From Cacajao melanocephalus (taxonomy: Eukaryota; Chordata; Mammalia; Primates; Pitheciidae): DNA of 64,000 nt. Positions 42,311 to 56,564 of the stretch are shown here, piece by piece. The stretch lies in assembly GCA_963573385.1 (NCBI GenBank), contig CAUYLG010071213.1:1-64000 (forward strand), read 5' to 3'. A program made the position numbers and the translations under genes. Positions within the stretch are counted from its first letter, which is position 1. Each line of letters starts with the position of its first letter. Under the pieces are notes generated by a model. It was not told the origin of the DNA and did not search any database. It saw only the letters and a list, made by a program, of their open reading frames with translations.

Positions 42311-45149
42311 ATGGATCTCAAAGAGCCCAAAGTCTTGGGCAGCTGGCAGTCGTTCCCATCTCACAAGCCTTCTGTTGCCTCTGCAGGAATGAGTCCTTTT
42401 TGAATGGACACATACGTTAAGGCAGAGGTTCCTGTTGAGGTCTGTGCACCAGAGCCACGGGGTCTGCTTTGCAGGACCTGGTGGCCCAGCCCTACCTGTG
42501 GAATTTCTTAGGGAGGTAGTCGGCGGGTAGGAGCACACATGTCATTACTCCCTTGCTTCTGACTAGCATCCCTGAATGAGAACCAGTGCTCATCTAAGAG
42601 GAATCAGGCTGAGCACTTATTTTTTTGAGTATTACCAGGCTTTCCTTCCCCCCAACCCCACCCTGCAATGGAGTACATACTTTTCCAAAAAATAAACCCA
42701 AAACCAGGTAGCTATTTTCCTACCAGGCACACTTTGGGTACAGTTCTTCCAGAAGGTAGGGCCATGGACCACAAAACCAGGGGACAGAAGTGTCTTTGTA
42801 CCCTACAGTGTTCCTACAGGACGCCATTGCCTGCTATGCTTCTAACTGAAGGCAGGGAATAGCTTCCTGTCTTCTATACCTACACCTGTACTTTAGAGGA
42901 GCTGGGTTTTATGGGTGATTTCTATCTGCTGGTCTGGACCACTGCTCAGGGTAGGGAGACATTTATAAAACAGGAGACAGATAGCCATCTCCCATTATAC
43001 TTACTCATCCACCCTGCCCCGACCTCTGATGGTCAAGTGCAGAGAAGGCCACATGGGGACAGTGGCTACAAACAGTGCCAGCCACTAGTCAGGAGTCCTC
43101 TGGAGCTGGCACTGCAGCATTGCACAACAGAGGCTCCCGAGACAAAAGCATCCAAACAGTTAAGCACACCATGTTATATGTCAGCACCGCCACATCTGTC
43201 ACCAGGTCCTTCTGGGAACTGGGCAGAACTCAGGGCCCAAACATCACGTCAGAGGAAAACCTGGCATTTCCCTGGGATGGCAACAACAGAGCTTAGGCAA
43301 ACTGCCAGAGGTAATGTCCCGTCAGAGGTCACACTCCTTGATTTGGGGAGAGACCAAAGCTCGGCTGCCTGTCTGTCCCTGAACTCTGTTTCACCCACAA
43401 AAACCACAGTGGCAAGGCCAGAATCCTGGCTCCTCTACAATTAGCTACAAGGTGATGCAAAATGCTGAGGCTGATCTTTACCGGGACACGTCCTGGGGAA
43501 GAAGCAAGTGCTTGATGCCATGTTGACCACCTGCTCCGGGGGAGATAATCAGGCTGCTTCTTGCTATGCTACTCCTTCAGGTACACCTTTTTTCAAAGTT
43601 GGCCTGAACCAGTTCTGGTGTTAATATTTGCTTTAATCAAATATAATTAAGCAGGCAAGCTCAGCAGAAAGCTGCGGGAAAAAGGCACATCCCCAGTCCG
43701 CTCGTTCACGCCCCAGACGACTGGTTTGCGGAGACTTGAGGATTGACTGCCTCTTTGGTTTTGCCTGTCACCTTCATCTGGTGATGACTGACAGCACCCT
43801 GCTTGATTGGACAGTACGGAGATTCCCCACACTAATCTGTTTGAGTCGAGAAGTTCCTGATTTTGTGGGCTTCCAGATGGGGGACAGCATTGAGATGTCA
43901 CCACTCTGAGAGTTTCACAATTTCCAGAGCAACGAACAGCAGAATCTGAGTCAAGGGTCCTGCACCAGAAATGTGGCACTCAGCACTGGAAAGAGCTTCC
44001 AGAGTAGGAACCAGAAATCACACTTTTTTTTTCTTTAAATTTAGGCTTGTACAATGTGCTGATTACTGGCCTCTTTAAAAAAGAGGTCCAGGGGAGTTTG
44101 ATGCTTTTTGGTGTCCTATCAGGAATGAACATCCTTTGATGAGAGGTAATGAGTGCCCCTTCCTCCTGGGCTTCCTCCTCTGGCCGACCCAGTGCTTTCC
44201 AGAAAGTTTCTCTTGGAGAGTCCCTCAGCCACCTGTTCCTGACCGCATGCCATGGCTGGTGGCAGCTTTCCTACCTCTGCCCTCATATGCTGACGTCTGG
44301 GTCATGCAAGAAATGGTGGTGAATACAAACAGAGACAGAAGAGTCAGACAGCACTGTCCACACGGTTTCCCACCACATGTTCTCCTGCATGCTCAGCATC
44401 CGGGCATCTTTCCATGTCAGCATGCACAGGCTGAACTCTCTCTTCCCAGTGGTTGCACTGCGTTCCTCTGCTCACCTCCCACAGGGAGCTGCTATGTGAC
44501 ATCCACAGACTTGAAAACACACGGCCAGCAATCACCCAGGGCTTGGGAGCCTTCAAGAATGAGGTCACAGGCTAACAATATTGGGGTCATACGTACACCA
44601 ACATACCCAACTACCTGGGCTCCCTCTGTCTCCACCCCCATGCCCAAGAAGTCAGGCTGAAGGGAGCACCAAAATGGTGTGAGGGAAAAACATCACCCTG
44701 CGCCACAGGGCCTGGCAGAGCCTTGGCCGGAGCAGGGGGCCCGGTGCTCTGAGAACACTTGATCCCTGCCCAGCACACACGTCCTCATCCCAACCCCAGC
44801 CTTGGGAAGGAAGCAGCTCTGTTCCCAGAAGCCCTCGGGAAGAGGTGGTCATGGAGAGTGGAGGTGAGAGAGAGAACAGAGGGTGGGACATGGGGAGTCA
44901 GCAGTGCTGGGCAGGAGGCAGTTAGACAGGAACAGGCAGTGATCTGGTTAGCATGACTCATCCCTAAAGATGCTGCTCCTAAGCTCTTCTGCAGAACCCC
45001 CCACATCGCAGGCTCTAGGAGATGTCTGAGTACAATGTGTAAGCACTTCTGGGGGAAGGGGACCCCTGGCCAGGGGATAGGACAAAACTGACATTCAGCC
45101 AGCATGTCCTGGCCTTATGGTCAGAAGTTGAACAACTTCCAGCTGTTCC
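42311..45149. other. No gene recognised (LYRM4 intron)
   Basis: Frames of 177 codons (42911-43444) and 174 codons (44136-44660) lack recognisable domains. A degraded MER5-like segment may lie at 42420-42610. Confidence 0.35.
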
Positions 45150-45370
45150 CACGGCCCCTCCTTAATAAACTGCCCTCCTCCTGTGTCCCTCCCCTGGGTA
45201 TTCATAAATATGCTCTGTCACTATTCCAGCACTAGCCACACTGGGCTGTCAATATACTTTGTGTGGTTTCTGTGTTTGTCTCCGACATGAGATTGTAAAC
45301 TCCCTGAAGTCAGGGGATGAGCCCATTTCATGTCCCCAGCACCCAGCAGTGCAGAGCTTTCCTCTCATCT
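45150..45370 (+). mobile_element. L2-type LINE 3' fragment
   Basis: GAGATTGTAAACTCCCTGAAGTCAGGG and TGTCCCCAGCACCCAGCAGTGC match the L2/MIR3 pattern of 'TAAGCTCC..GAGGGCAGGGAC..CCAGCGCCTAGCA'. Confidence 0.7.
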
Positions 45371-45764
45371 CCTAATGAAACTATTCCCAGGAGTCTGGGA
45401 AGCTAGTCATCCTCACACGAGACCTGTGGGCATCTTCCCGGCCTCGCTGATGTTGCTGGTGCAGCCTCGGTAAGGAGAAAGGGCTTGTGCCCCACCCTGC
45501 TGCACCTGCACAGCCACTGAAGTCATCCTCTAGAGACACATGCTCATCACATCAACCCATGGCCCAGAAACCTCCAATGGTTTCTAGGATGGCTCACTCC
45601 TATGGAATCCTAACTCCCAGCTGGGTGCCAGGCCCTCCCCCAGCTCGTCTCCCTCTTCCAAGCAACTAGGCCTGGCCTATCATTCGCTTTGGCTGCCTTG
45701 ACGTGGAACCCTGGGTCTAGGCAGCCAGGGTGGAGCCCATGACCCAGGCTGTGAGCAAAGACCC

Positions 45765-45866
45765 CCATGCACCTGTCAGCTCCTTGAACACAGCGACCCT
45801 GGCCTGTTCGCAGTGCCTCGCATGGTGCCTCAGCCACTGTGCTGAATGAAGGAATTAATTCAAAGA
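45765..45866 (+). mobile_element. L2 LINE 3' fragment
   Basis: GTCAGCTCCTTGAACACAGCGACC and CTGAATGAAGGAATTAATTC resemble the L2 3' end. Confidence 0.5.
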
Positions 45867-46770
45867 GAAGGAGGCACATGTGTAAGGTCTCAGGGCAAGC
45901 CCTGGCAGAGGAGGAACAAGATTCCCAGAGTGGTCAACACCCATGGAGTTGCCACAAGCCTGCAGCCAAGCTCGGCAGGGGAAGGCACCCCTCCCAGGAG
46001 CATTCTTCATGCTGTTTAGGAACAAGATGTTCTAATGTACTCATATGAACTAGGAAACTGTGACATCTGAGGGACTCAGCTGTTTTCAGGCAAAGCAAGA
46101 CTTAAAGGCTTTGAGGATAAGCTCAGTGATAAAAGCTCTGGGTTTTCATTCTGACCGCTGAATCCCACAAACTTAGCCTGCAGTACATGGCTTTCTTTTG
46201 GACTCATTATTGATGTGCGTTTTGGTTCAAACAAGGTGGCTGATCATTTCTCTCAGCATCAAGACAAAGGGACACTGATGCTGGGTCCAACTCTGAGGAT
46301 ACTGCCCATTGGTGGGACAAGATCTTCCTTCCAGGCAGTTTGCAAAGACATCACCTTTCACCAGTCACATGGTTTCTTTCTGAATTAGAGTAATATGTTC
46401 CTGCGGGACTCTTATTACAGAAAGCTGCAGAGTTTACCGCAAAGTTGAGCCCTTTAGATATTAAGATTATTTCCTTTAGGTTTTGATAAAAGTATCCTGA
46501 ACTCTTCTGATGCAAAACAATGGCTCTTCTGGAGCTGTGCAAATGCAAGGCTTCCCTTCCCTTGGAAGACAGTGATGAAAGCCCTTCCCATCCTTGGCCC
46601 TTTGCTAGTGACCCGGCCAGAGCCAGGCCACCAGCGCCAACTGAGTGTAATGCTCAGGGGAATGGAAGCAAATCCTTCAAGACCATGGGGAGATCAGCAG
46701 TGTGTCGTTGCTGGAAATGCTCAGGTATTTGAAGAATGTAGACAGCAGGCAGATAACGGCCAAGAGAAAT
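45867..46770. other. No feature recognised (LYRM4 intron)
   Basis: No interspersed repeat or coding signal was recognised by eye. Confidence 0.35.
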
Positions 46771-46779
46771 GCATGAAAA

Positions 46780-47771
<992 letters not shown>

Positions 47772-47789
47772 AAAAAATACAGGTTAAGA

Positions 47790-48080
47790 AGTCATTAAAA
47801 ATTTTGCAATTATAGCCCCAATACTGTCTAGACTTTTGCTATTCTATTAGACATGTGGGTATTTAGCACTTGAAATACGGCTGGTCCAAACAGAGAGGTT
47901 CTATAAGTATAAAATACTGGCTGGGCTTCAAAGACTTAGTAAGAAAAAAAGCAAAATATCTTAATATTTTTTGTATTGTCTAAATGACAATATTTTAAAT
48001 ATACAGGGTTAAAAAATGTTATTAGAACAATTCTGTCTGTTCTTTTTTGCTTTAAAATGTGGCAACTAGACAATTACACA
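47790..48080 (-). mobile_element. DNA-transposon remnant (hAT/MER type), unassigned
   Basis: The ACATGTGGGTATTTAGCACTTGAAATACGGCTGG region resembles a common MER element end ('CACATGTGGCTAnTGAGCACTTGAAATGTGGCTAG'). Confidence 0.45.
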
Positions 48081-48169
48081 CATAGCTTGCATTTACAGCT
48101 TATGTTGTTTTTCTAATGGACAGTATAATCTGTATCATCCTTTTTTCATTTTTATTTATTTTTAGTGGG

Positions 48170-48375
48170 TTTTCAAAAACCTGTGATAAAACCATATTGT
48201 TACAATTTACCATTTTTAACCTTTGCTTTTAATTCTGAAATAAGTATATATTCACAGGAAATTGAAAAATGTAGTAGAGAGAGGGCCCACGTACCTTTCA
48301 CCCTGTTTCCTCCAATGGAGATATCCTGCCGAACTACAGGACAGTATTAAACCTGGAAATTGACATTTAGACCAC
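48170..48375 (-). mobile_element. Old L1 3' fragment, antisense
   Basis: GTAGAGAGAGGGCCCACGTACC, CTTTCACCCTGTTTCCTCCAA and surrounding AT-rich sequence fit antisense L1M. Confidence 0.45.
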
Positions 48376-49555
48376 CCTTTACAATTTTTTTGGTGGTGGC
48401 CCAATCAGTGCCTGGATGAGGAAGAGTCTGGGCAGGCAATTGGAGATGGTGTCTTATAGTTGTTGATTTCTCTATAAAGTAAACATGGCTCCGCTTGGAA
48501 TAATAAAAATTAAGTGAAAATCCAAATTTAGGGTTTTTACTGTCTGCAGAGAACTATTTTATAGAAGCTGCCAATAGTGAAGAGGACTGCAGTGATGACA
48601 TTTACATCCTGGAAGCAGGGCATCCATCACCGCTCACACCCTGCTCCCGGCTGTAGGTAGGGGTGCCATGGAGTTGCAAAATAAGGATGCCCTGTGGCCT
48701 CGTAGATACAGGTCGCATTCTTAGCTCACCCCTCACTCAGGACTAAATGGAACTGTTGGGCTTGATAGTGGTGGAGCACATCTCTTTCAGGAAAGTCAAA
48801 GTGATAAGGCTGCCTGGCTGACACATGGCAGTCAAAAAAAGGAGCCACCTTTAACTGTTTTCTCTTCAGGAAATCATATCTGGAGATTTCAGGGCTCTTT
48901 GCGAGGAACTTACTGTCACAAATACATGCATTTGGAGAGGATGCCTCCCTCCTCTTTTCCCTCCTCACGACCATTTTGTGAACATGTCTCTTGAACCCTC
49001 TTCCTGTTCTTTTGGTTTCCTCTTTGTCTACACTTCTGATGTTCTCACATGACTCTGGATATGAACCACTACATGGGGCATGACCAAGCTCATCAATCTT
49101 GCTTTTACTTACGTGTTTTGTGTGAGGCCCCATGTCACCTGCATGACTAGGTGGCACTGCCAGCATCTGGAGGGAGCAGATGCTACCAGCAGAGAAGGGC
49201 TTGGGGATTCTCTTGGGCAGCTCATGCTGGGGCCCATGCCCTTCAAAGGCTTGACTTTGCCTCTCCAGAGCTTCCGATATGCTCCTCACATGTGCACTTG
49301 CTCAAAAAAGCGCTCAATCCCCCCAAAGGACTTCTCTCCACATGTGCACTGTCCCTGAAGGCTTAGAGGCTGTGGGCAGCCACAACCCTGCCTGAAACCC
49401 AGCCATGCTTACAGGCCATCAAGGGCCACTGCACTTGATGGTGTGATCCTAGGACTGCATCTACCCGCTCCCACACTCAGGCTGGGGACACAAGAAATAG
49501 TGGCACTGGGCTCGTGGGCTGCCCTGAGCCAACCCAGGTTTCTCCAAAGGATTAC
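48376..49555. other. Unassigned intron sequence containing a 187-codon open frame
   Basis: No repeat was recognised. The minus-strand open stretch 49289-48726 begins at GTG, not ATG, and encodes no recognisable domain, so it is not called as a gene. Confidence 0.4.
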
Positions 49556-49559
49556 TCTG

Positions 49560-50036
49560 TGTGTTAGCTTCCTGATGCTGCAGTAAAAAATTACCCCCAA
49601 ACAGGTAGCTTACAATAACACAAATTTATTCTCTTATAGTTCTGGAGGCCAGAAGTTAAAAATCAGTTTCACTGGGTGAAAGTCAAGGTGTTGGTGGGGC
49701 TGGCTTCTTCCTGAGGCTCTGGGGAGAATCTGTTTCTTTATCTTTTCCAGCTTGTATGGCCTCCTGCATTGCCTAGCGTCTGGTGCCTGCCTCCACCCTC
49801 AAAGCAGTCGCTCCGATCTCTGCTTCTGTCACGTTCTCTCCCTCTGCAGTCAAACCTCCCTCTGCCTTCCTCTCAGAAGAATAGCTGTGATTACAGTAGG
49901 GCCAATGTGGATAACCCAGGCTGATCTCCATCTTCCTCATTTGATTATACCTGTGAAGTCCCTTTTGCCATAAAATGTCTCAGGGATTAGGATGTGGACG
50001 TCTTTGGGGGCCAGTATTCAGCCTACCATATCTGAC
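49560..50036 (-). mobile_element. MLT1-type MaLR LTR, nearly complete, antisense
   Basis: Landmarks across the whole [85 protein letters not shown] and the end GGACGTCTTTGGGGGCCAGTATTCAGCC. Confidence 0.85.
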
Positions 50037-50389
50037 TTTATGGTTTTGTTGAAAACAATTATTTTTAAAAATTTAATGTGTCTTATTGTAGAAAATGTGA
50101 AAATATAGCTCTAGGACCATTCTTACTCTACCAGCTACACTGAAGGGAGAGAGAAGAGAGTGCAAAACAGCCCAACAGGCCAAGTCAGAGAGATCTGTGC
50201 CGAGGTGAAGCTGTGCCGTGGAAGGCTTCATTTCAAAGTTGGTTAAGTACTTGGAATATGCTTTTCTTACAGATTATGTTCTAAATATGGATTAGGTTCC
50301 TAACTCTGACTATAAAAACTAATTAAATCTGAAATATTTTGATTAAGAAGTACTGGAGAGAGATTCTGGGACTGTGGGGCCCTGAATAG

Positions 50390-50531
50390 ACTATGCTTCC
50401 CCTGTACCCATCTCAGGGCTGGGGGAGACGCTGGTGCGAGTGAGGTCTTGGGCCTGGGAGACTATGCTTCCCCTGTACCCATCTCAGGGTTAGGGGAGAT
50501 GCTGGTGTGAGTGAGGTCTTGGGCCTGGGAG
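50390..50531 (+). repeat. 71-bp tandem duplication, two copies
   Basis: Units 50390-50460 and 50461-50531 abut exactly, both starting ACTATGCTTCCCCTGTACCC. Four differences were counted by hand, all transitions, two of them CG-to-TG. Confidence 0.95.
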
Positions 50532-51155
50532 TGGGCTGCAGGGGAGTTCATGAGATATTTTTTCCTGGTAGACCATGCAGGGCCTGGAGGCCAGCATTGG
50601 GGATTCTGGGATTAGTGAGGCTGGAGATGTGTGGGCCCTGGGGATCTGGCTGACACTGGTCTCCCAAGTGAGCTTTATCTGCAAGCAGGGGCTGGAGAAC
50701 AAAGCAGTTGCTCCCTGCTCCCCAGGCTGGGATTGCACAGGGGACCTGGGCACAGGGAGGCTGGCAGCTGCCACTGCTGCTGCCCCACTGGTCCTTGGGA
50801 GTAGGGAGCCCTTCACTTTTATCACCTATAGAACTGCAGCCATTTGGCACACTCTAACAAGCAGACCTGGGCCCAGTGAGATGACAAAGAAAAATAACAA
50901 TATGCCTAAGGGAATCTAGGAGCCAGAGAGAAAAAAACCTGAAACAAATGGCTGCTTCTAAAACTGCTGGGAGAGGAACATAATAAGTGGTACACAGTAA
51001 GAGCACTCAGAGAGAGTCGGGAAAAACAACTAGTAAGCAATAAACTTATTTATGAAATTTCTGTCTAGGGAGACAGGTCTTGGTGGGAAAAATCGGTATC
51101 CTCTTACACATAACAGTAAAAAATATATGCTTCGAATTGTAAGCACTGGGCTACA
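50532..51155. other. No feature recognised (LYRM4 intron)
   Basis: No repeat family or gene signal was recognised. Overlapping frames of 100-114 codons on both strands have no domain. Confidence 0.35.
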
Positions 51156-51159
51156 GAAG

Positions 51160-51936
<777 letters not shown>

Positions 51937-52559
51937 GCCTGCAGAAAAGCTCCCCCCAAAAACAACAAAGAAAATGTTGTAAGCCATTCACAAAAATTCA
52001 TCAAGGACTTGGCGAAAAGAAAGTCTGAAAAGGTTCAAACCAAGATATTTTAATCTCTTCTATGGTAATTGGTCTATTCGTTTTCCATTCCTCAGGTTAA
52101 TTTATTTTTTTATTTGATTTTCAAACTAGCTGCCACAGAGCTGCCCATAGCTTTTTTCTACACCATATCCTCACTATGCAATCATTAAGAATGACATCAT
52201 AGAAGAATATTTAAAAACTTGGAAAATATAGGTTTTGTGAAAAGAAGCAGCAGGATGCAACTCATAATTGAGAGGCAATCACTGTATTCCTTGGCTCCAT
52301 CATTTTGTCCCTGACTTACGCCTTTATCTTTAAGCAGTCGTGGATCCCCAGTTGACAGATCAAGACATATCAGCAGATCCTAAATTCTAACTTGGTTTAA
52401 CCCAATGCAAATTTTCATGATGTTACCCAGTTCTTCGTAGCTTTCAGGACATGCCCACAGGAAAGAAAAAAGGCATTTTTGCATCCCATCTCTTAACCTG
52501 CCTGCCTCTCAGGGATTAAGTTTGAGGATCACATAAGCAATACATATTTAGGAAAGTGA
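51937..52559. other. No feature recognised (LYRM4 intron)
   Basis: No repeat family or gene signal was recognised by eye. Confidence 0.35.
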
Positions 52560-52785
52560 CATTTATTGGATACGTGCTCAGCTTACTTGCTTTACTTAGT
52601 TTCTCACAGTTTTTACCCTTGTCCTATGCAATACATAATGTTCATATATACCTCAGGAACGAGTTTATGGAGTCAGAGAAACTGAGTAACCTGTCTACAT
52701 TTGCACAATTGGCAAATGAATTACGGAGCTGAGATATTCCCTTTTAGGTCTTCTGACTTCAAAATCTAGCACTTAAACCACCGCC
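52560..52785 (-). mobile_element. MIR SINE
   Basis: Antisense MIR: ATTTATTGGATACGTGCTCAG, GAGTCAGAGAAACTGAGTAACC and TGCACAATTGGCAAATGAA. Confidence 0.65.
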
Positions 52786-52808
52786 CCCTCTCCCCCCCTC
52801 CCCCCGCC
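52782..52808 (-). other. C-rich tract / potential G-quadruplex on minus strand
   Basis: C-runs of 5, 7 and 6 bases with 1-3 base loops; the 7-base run could supply two of the four G-tracts. Confidence 0.45.
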
Positions 52809-53446
52809 AAAAAAATTACAACACATTTCCTCTGAGTGTCTTTGATTCTTTGTAATTAACATTTTAAATGAAAATCCCATGCTGTTCAAAGAGAAGAGTA
52901 CTTAGCCTGTGCTACAAAAGGCTGAGAGTGAAAGTGGGAGGTTTGATTTCCAAGTTTAACTTGTAGTTCTGCTCCAGGAGCACATCTCAGCTACAGTTGT
53001 TCTCAGAAATGTGAGTTCAGGATATTAACGAGTAATGCTGAGCAAAGAAAATCATAAGCAACCATCTCTTGGATCACATAAGTAGAACTTATCTTTGTGA
53101 AGCTCCATGGGGAGCCGCAAACCACTTGCCCAGTTTCTTTGAGTTTATTCAGATTTGGCCAGAAAAGGAAGCTGGCTGAAGCAGAGGAGAACGAGAACTC
53201 CCGTTTCCATTTAACCTATTTGCAACTCTGCCAAGGCTGCAAAGCCAGCAGCAGCTGTGGCCTATCAGTGCTCATGGGAAGTGAGTCTTGCAAGGAAATG
53301 ACATTTCCTTCGCAGGGTAGGGAGGCACGCACTGCTGAGATTCTACGGGTGTGACGGCAGCACCAGCTAGTGCAGGAGAAAGATGACTAGAGGAGGGAGG
53401 CTCGCCTGCCTCCCCAAGGAGTCGGGAATGGTTTCTTTGCCTCTTG

Positions 53447-53450
<4 letters not shown>
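52809..53450. other. No feature recognised (LYRM4 intron)
   Basis: No repeat family was recognised. An 85-codon frame at 53097-53354 has no recognisable domain. Confidence 0.35.

Positions 53451-53479
<29 letters not shown>
53451..53479. repeat. 29-base poly-T tract
   Basis: An uninterrupted T-run with no Alu or L1 body visible on either side. Confidence 0.9.
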
Positions 53480-53483
<4 letters not shown>

Positions 53484-53989
53484 GAAGCAGGGGCAGAACT
53501 GGAGTCCGTGTTGGGCAGAGTGTGTGTGCATGTGCGGGGCAGCCTGGGACCATTTGTCTGGGTGCTGCCGTCTCACGTGCGAGGCTATGGGTGGCACTGT
53601 TTTACACATCTAGATGGTAGCTAGAAACAGAGGGCCTTTTCCTCTCATATAAAAAAAGAAAAAAACAAGATGATTGTTTTCTTAGGTTTTCCAAAATTTT
53701 ATTTTCTAAAAAAAGAGAGAACTTTTTTTTTGTGACTGCAGGCAGCAGATTCCTGACAGCATCTGCTGTTGGACAGAAGCGCAAGAGACATGGCTATCCT
53801 TTAGAATACAGACGCACACTTGCGTGTGTTTAAATACAGCATGCCACCTCCTCCTGTGAGGAAGGCTTGAAAGACATGATCCTGACCCATCCAGCCTCTG
53901 TCAATGATTGCAAACCTTGGCTGTACACTGGCATCCGTTGGAGGGCTTCAGAATATTCTGATGGTTGGGTCACACTTAAGAGATTATGA

Positions 53990-54600
53990 ATTACTTAGTC
54001 TGAGGTGTTTTTATACATCAGAATTACAAAAAAATTGTGGTAAAATACACATAACAAAAAACCATTTAAACCACTTCAAAGTGCAATGATTCTGTGGTGT
54101 TAAGTACATTCACAATTATACAGTCATCAACACTGTTTAGTTCTGGAAATTTTCATCATCCCAAAAGGAATCCCCATACTCTTTAAGCAGCCACTTCCCA
54201 TTTTCTTCTTTTCCCAGCCTTTGACAACCGCTCACTAATCTATGTTCTGTTTCTATGGGGTTTCATATTCTAGACATTCCATATAAATGACATCATAAAA
54301 TGTGCGGCCTTTGTATCAGGCTTCTTCCATTTACCACAGTGTTTTCAAGGTTCATCCAGGTTCTAAACATGCATGAGTACCTCATGACTTCTAAGGATGC
54401 ATAACGTCCAACTGCACCACGTTCTGTTGACCCTTTCCTTAGCTGAAGGATATTTGGGTTGTTTCTATCTTTTGGGTATTGAAAATAGTGCTGCAGTGAA
54501 CATACGAATACAAAACTGTGTTTGAACCTGTTTCAGTTCTTTAGGAGTGAAATTGATGGGTCAAATGGTAACTCTATGTTTAACGTATCAAGGAAGTGAC
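53990..54600 (-). mobile_element. Old L1M 3' fragment, antisense (1 of 3)
   Basis: Antisense L1M landmarks: GTGGTAAAATACACATAAC, GTTAAGTACATTCACAATT, GGATATTTGGGTTGTTTCTA and GTGAAATTGATGGGTCAAATGG. Confidence 0.75.
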
Positions 54601-54829
54601 CCACACGTGTCAGGATTTTAAAAGCTTCCCAGGTGAGTGTAACCTCTGGCCAAGGCTAAGAACCTAGCTGGTTAAGATACAACTATCAGTTTTTATACAA
54701 GATAAGCAAGAAAACAAAGATAAAATCAGCAAAATCCAGATGGAAGAATTGACTTCTTCAGCAAAGAAATCTGAGGAAAAAGAAGAGCAAGGAAGAAGAA
54801 AGATACAGATGGGGCCTAAAGATTTCTTT

Positions 54830-55200
54830 AAAAGACTATTACAGACAGATCATTTATACTATTTGTGAGACATTAAAATCTAAAAGCCTTGTAGTCGATG
54901 ATATTAAGGAATTAGTATTATTTTGTTAGTTATAATAATGGTACCATAGCGATGTTTTAAAAAGAATCTTCATCTTTTCAGATATGTACCAAAATAGTTT
55001 AATATGAAACGAAGACACATTTTCTCAAAACAATAGGAGTGAGCATGGGTAGGTGTAAGGATGAAAAATACCATCTATTGATATTACAGAGTATCTAACT
55101 GTTAAAGATGGGTGATGGACACACAGGACTAATTTTACAATTCTACATACTTTTGTATATGTTCACATTTTCCCATAATAACAGGTTAAAAGAGCAAAAA
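54830..55200 (+). mobile_element. Probable old L1M 3' end
   Basis: AAGATGGGTGATGGACACAC, then CTACATACTTTTGTATATG and TTTTCCCATAATAACAGG match the common L1M terminal pattern. Confidence 0.5.
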
Positions 55201-55519
55201 GTCTTAGTCACTGCAAACTAACAAATTGGGGAAAATGTCATCAAATGTCTCTTTAAGAAACCTCACCCCTATTCCTTCTTCTTCCTCTCCCTTGGTAACA
55301 GCACTCCTAGAACTGTGAACAGAGTGCAATTCACTCCAGGTGTGATTTTCATGGGAATGGAATTGGCTCCCTAGGTGGCTTTCATTCCCTCTGGATGCCT
55401 CAGGCCTGTCTCCTCCAAAAACAAGAGCTTTCTTTTAAGTTTTCCTGCTAAATACACTCAAAAAAGCTTTCTAGCTCTACATTTTCAAACAAACGCAATA
55501 CTGACATGCATGTGTGTAT

Positions 55520-56080
55520 GTGTTTGTTAAAATACACAAAACACATTTACCAATCTATCCATTTTAAGCGTAGAGTTCAGTGGCGTTAAGTACATCCACA
55601 TTGTTGTATAGCCATCAACAGCATCCTTCCCCACAATCTTTGCATTTTCCTCCACTGAAACCCTGTACCCACTAAACACTAACTCTCTATTCCCCCTCCC
55701 CTCAAGTCATTGGCAATCCCAGTTCTATTTTCTGTCTATCAATCTAACTACTCTAGGGACCTCATATAAGTGGAATCATACAGCATTTGTTTCTTTGTTT
55801 CTTTGATTGCTTACTTCACTTAGGACAATGTCCCCAAGGTTCATCCTTGATGGTAGGATGTGGCAGAATAATATTCCATTGCATGGCTATACCACATTTT
55901 GTTCATCCATTCATTTGTTGGGGGACAGTGGGTTGCTGATGTGAATAATACTGCTTTGAACATTGGTGTCCAAGTATTTTGAGTCCTGCCTTCAGTTCTC
56001 TGGGGTATATACTGAGAAATGGAATCACTAGGTAACATTTGGTCATTCTATTCAATATTTTTTAAACCAAATCAATATTC
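55520..56080 (-). mobile_element. Old L1M 3' fragment, antisense (2 of 3)
   Basis: GTTAAAATACACAAAACACAT, CAGTGGCGTTAAGTACATCC, CATATAAGTGGAATCATACAGC and ATTCCATTGCATGGCTATACC. Confidence 0.8.
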
Positions 56081-56159
56081 TTTTAAGTGATAACTTGTCC
56101 CATTTCCTGCTGCCTTTTTGACTGGGGCTGGGTTGAGGGTGGAGAAGGGGGAAGGAAGA

Positions 56160-56380
56160 ATAATGTAGTACTTAAGAGCGTGGGCTTTGTCCCAAGACAA
56201 ACCTGGTTTAAACACCTGCTCTGTCAATCACTGGCTCAGAAACCTTGGGTTTCACATAACCCTGTAGCCTCAGTTTCTTACCTACAGAATAGGATAATAT
56301 CAATCTTACATAAATTAGATGGTGTTTATAATGTCTTAGTAGAATGCCTGGCACACATAATTCAATTAATGGCTTCTAGT
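56160..56380 (+). mobile_element. MIR SINE
   Basis: GTGGGCTTTGTCCCAAGAC, CTCAGTTTCTTACCTACAGAATAGG and GTAGAATGCCTGGCACACATAA in MIR order. Confidence 0.75.
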
Positions 56381-56564
56381 AATCGATTACTTCCATTTCA
56401 ACAATCCCAGGTGTTGTCAAAGAAGGTGGCATTTACAAATGAGTCCCACGGGTCCTAGCCACAGTCTGTGGTAATGGCATGCTAAACCGCCTGTAGGAAG
56501 ACTGGGTAGACTTCCTTCATTTCCTGCGGCACAAGAGGAACTCTGGTCTCTTCCTGATGTCTCT

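Noticed and set aside
42911..44660. Two frames of about 175 codons (42911-43444, 44136-44660)
   Set aside because: They have no domain, no splice context for LYRM4 (opposite strand) and no coding-like composition.
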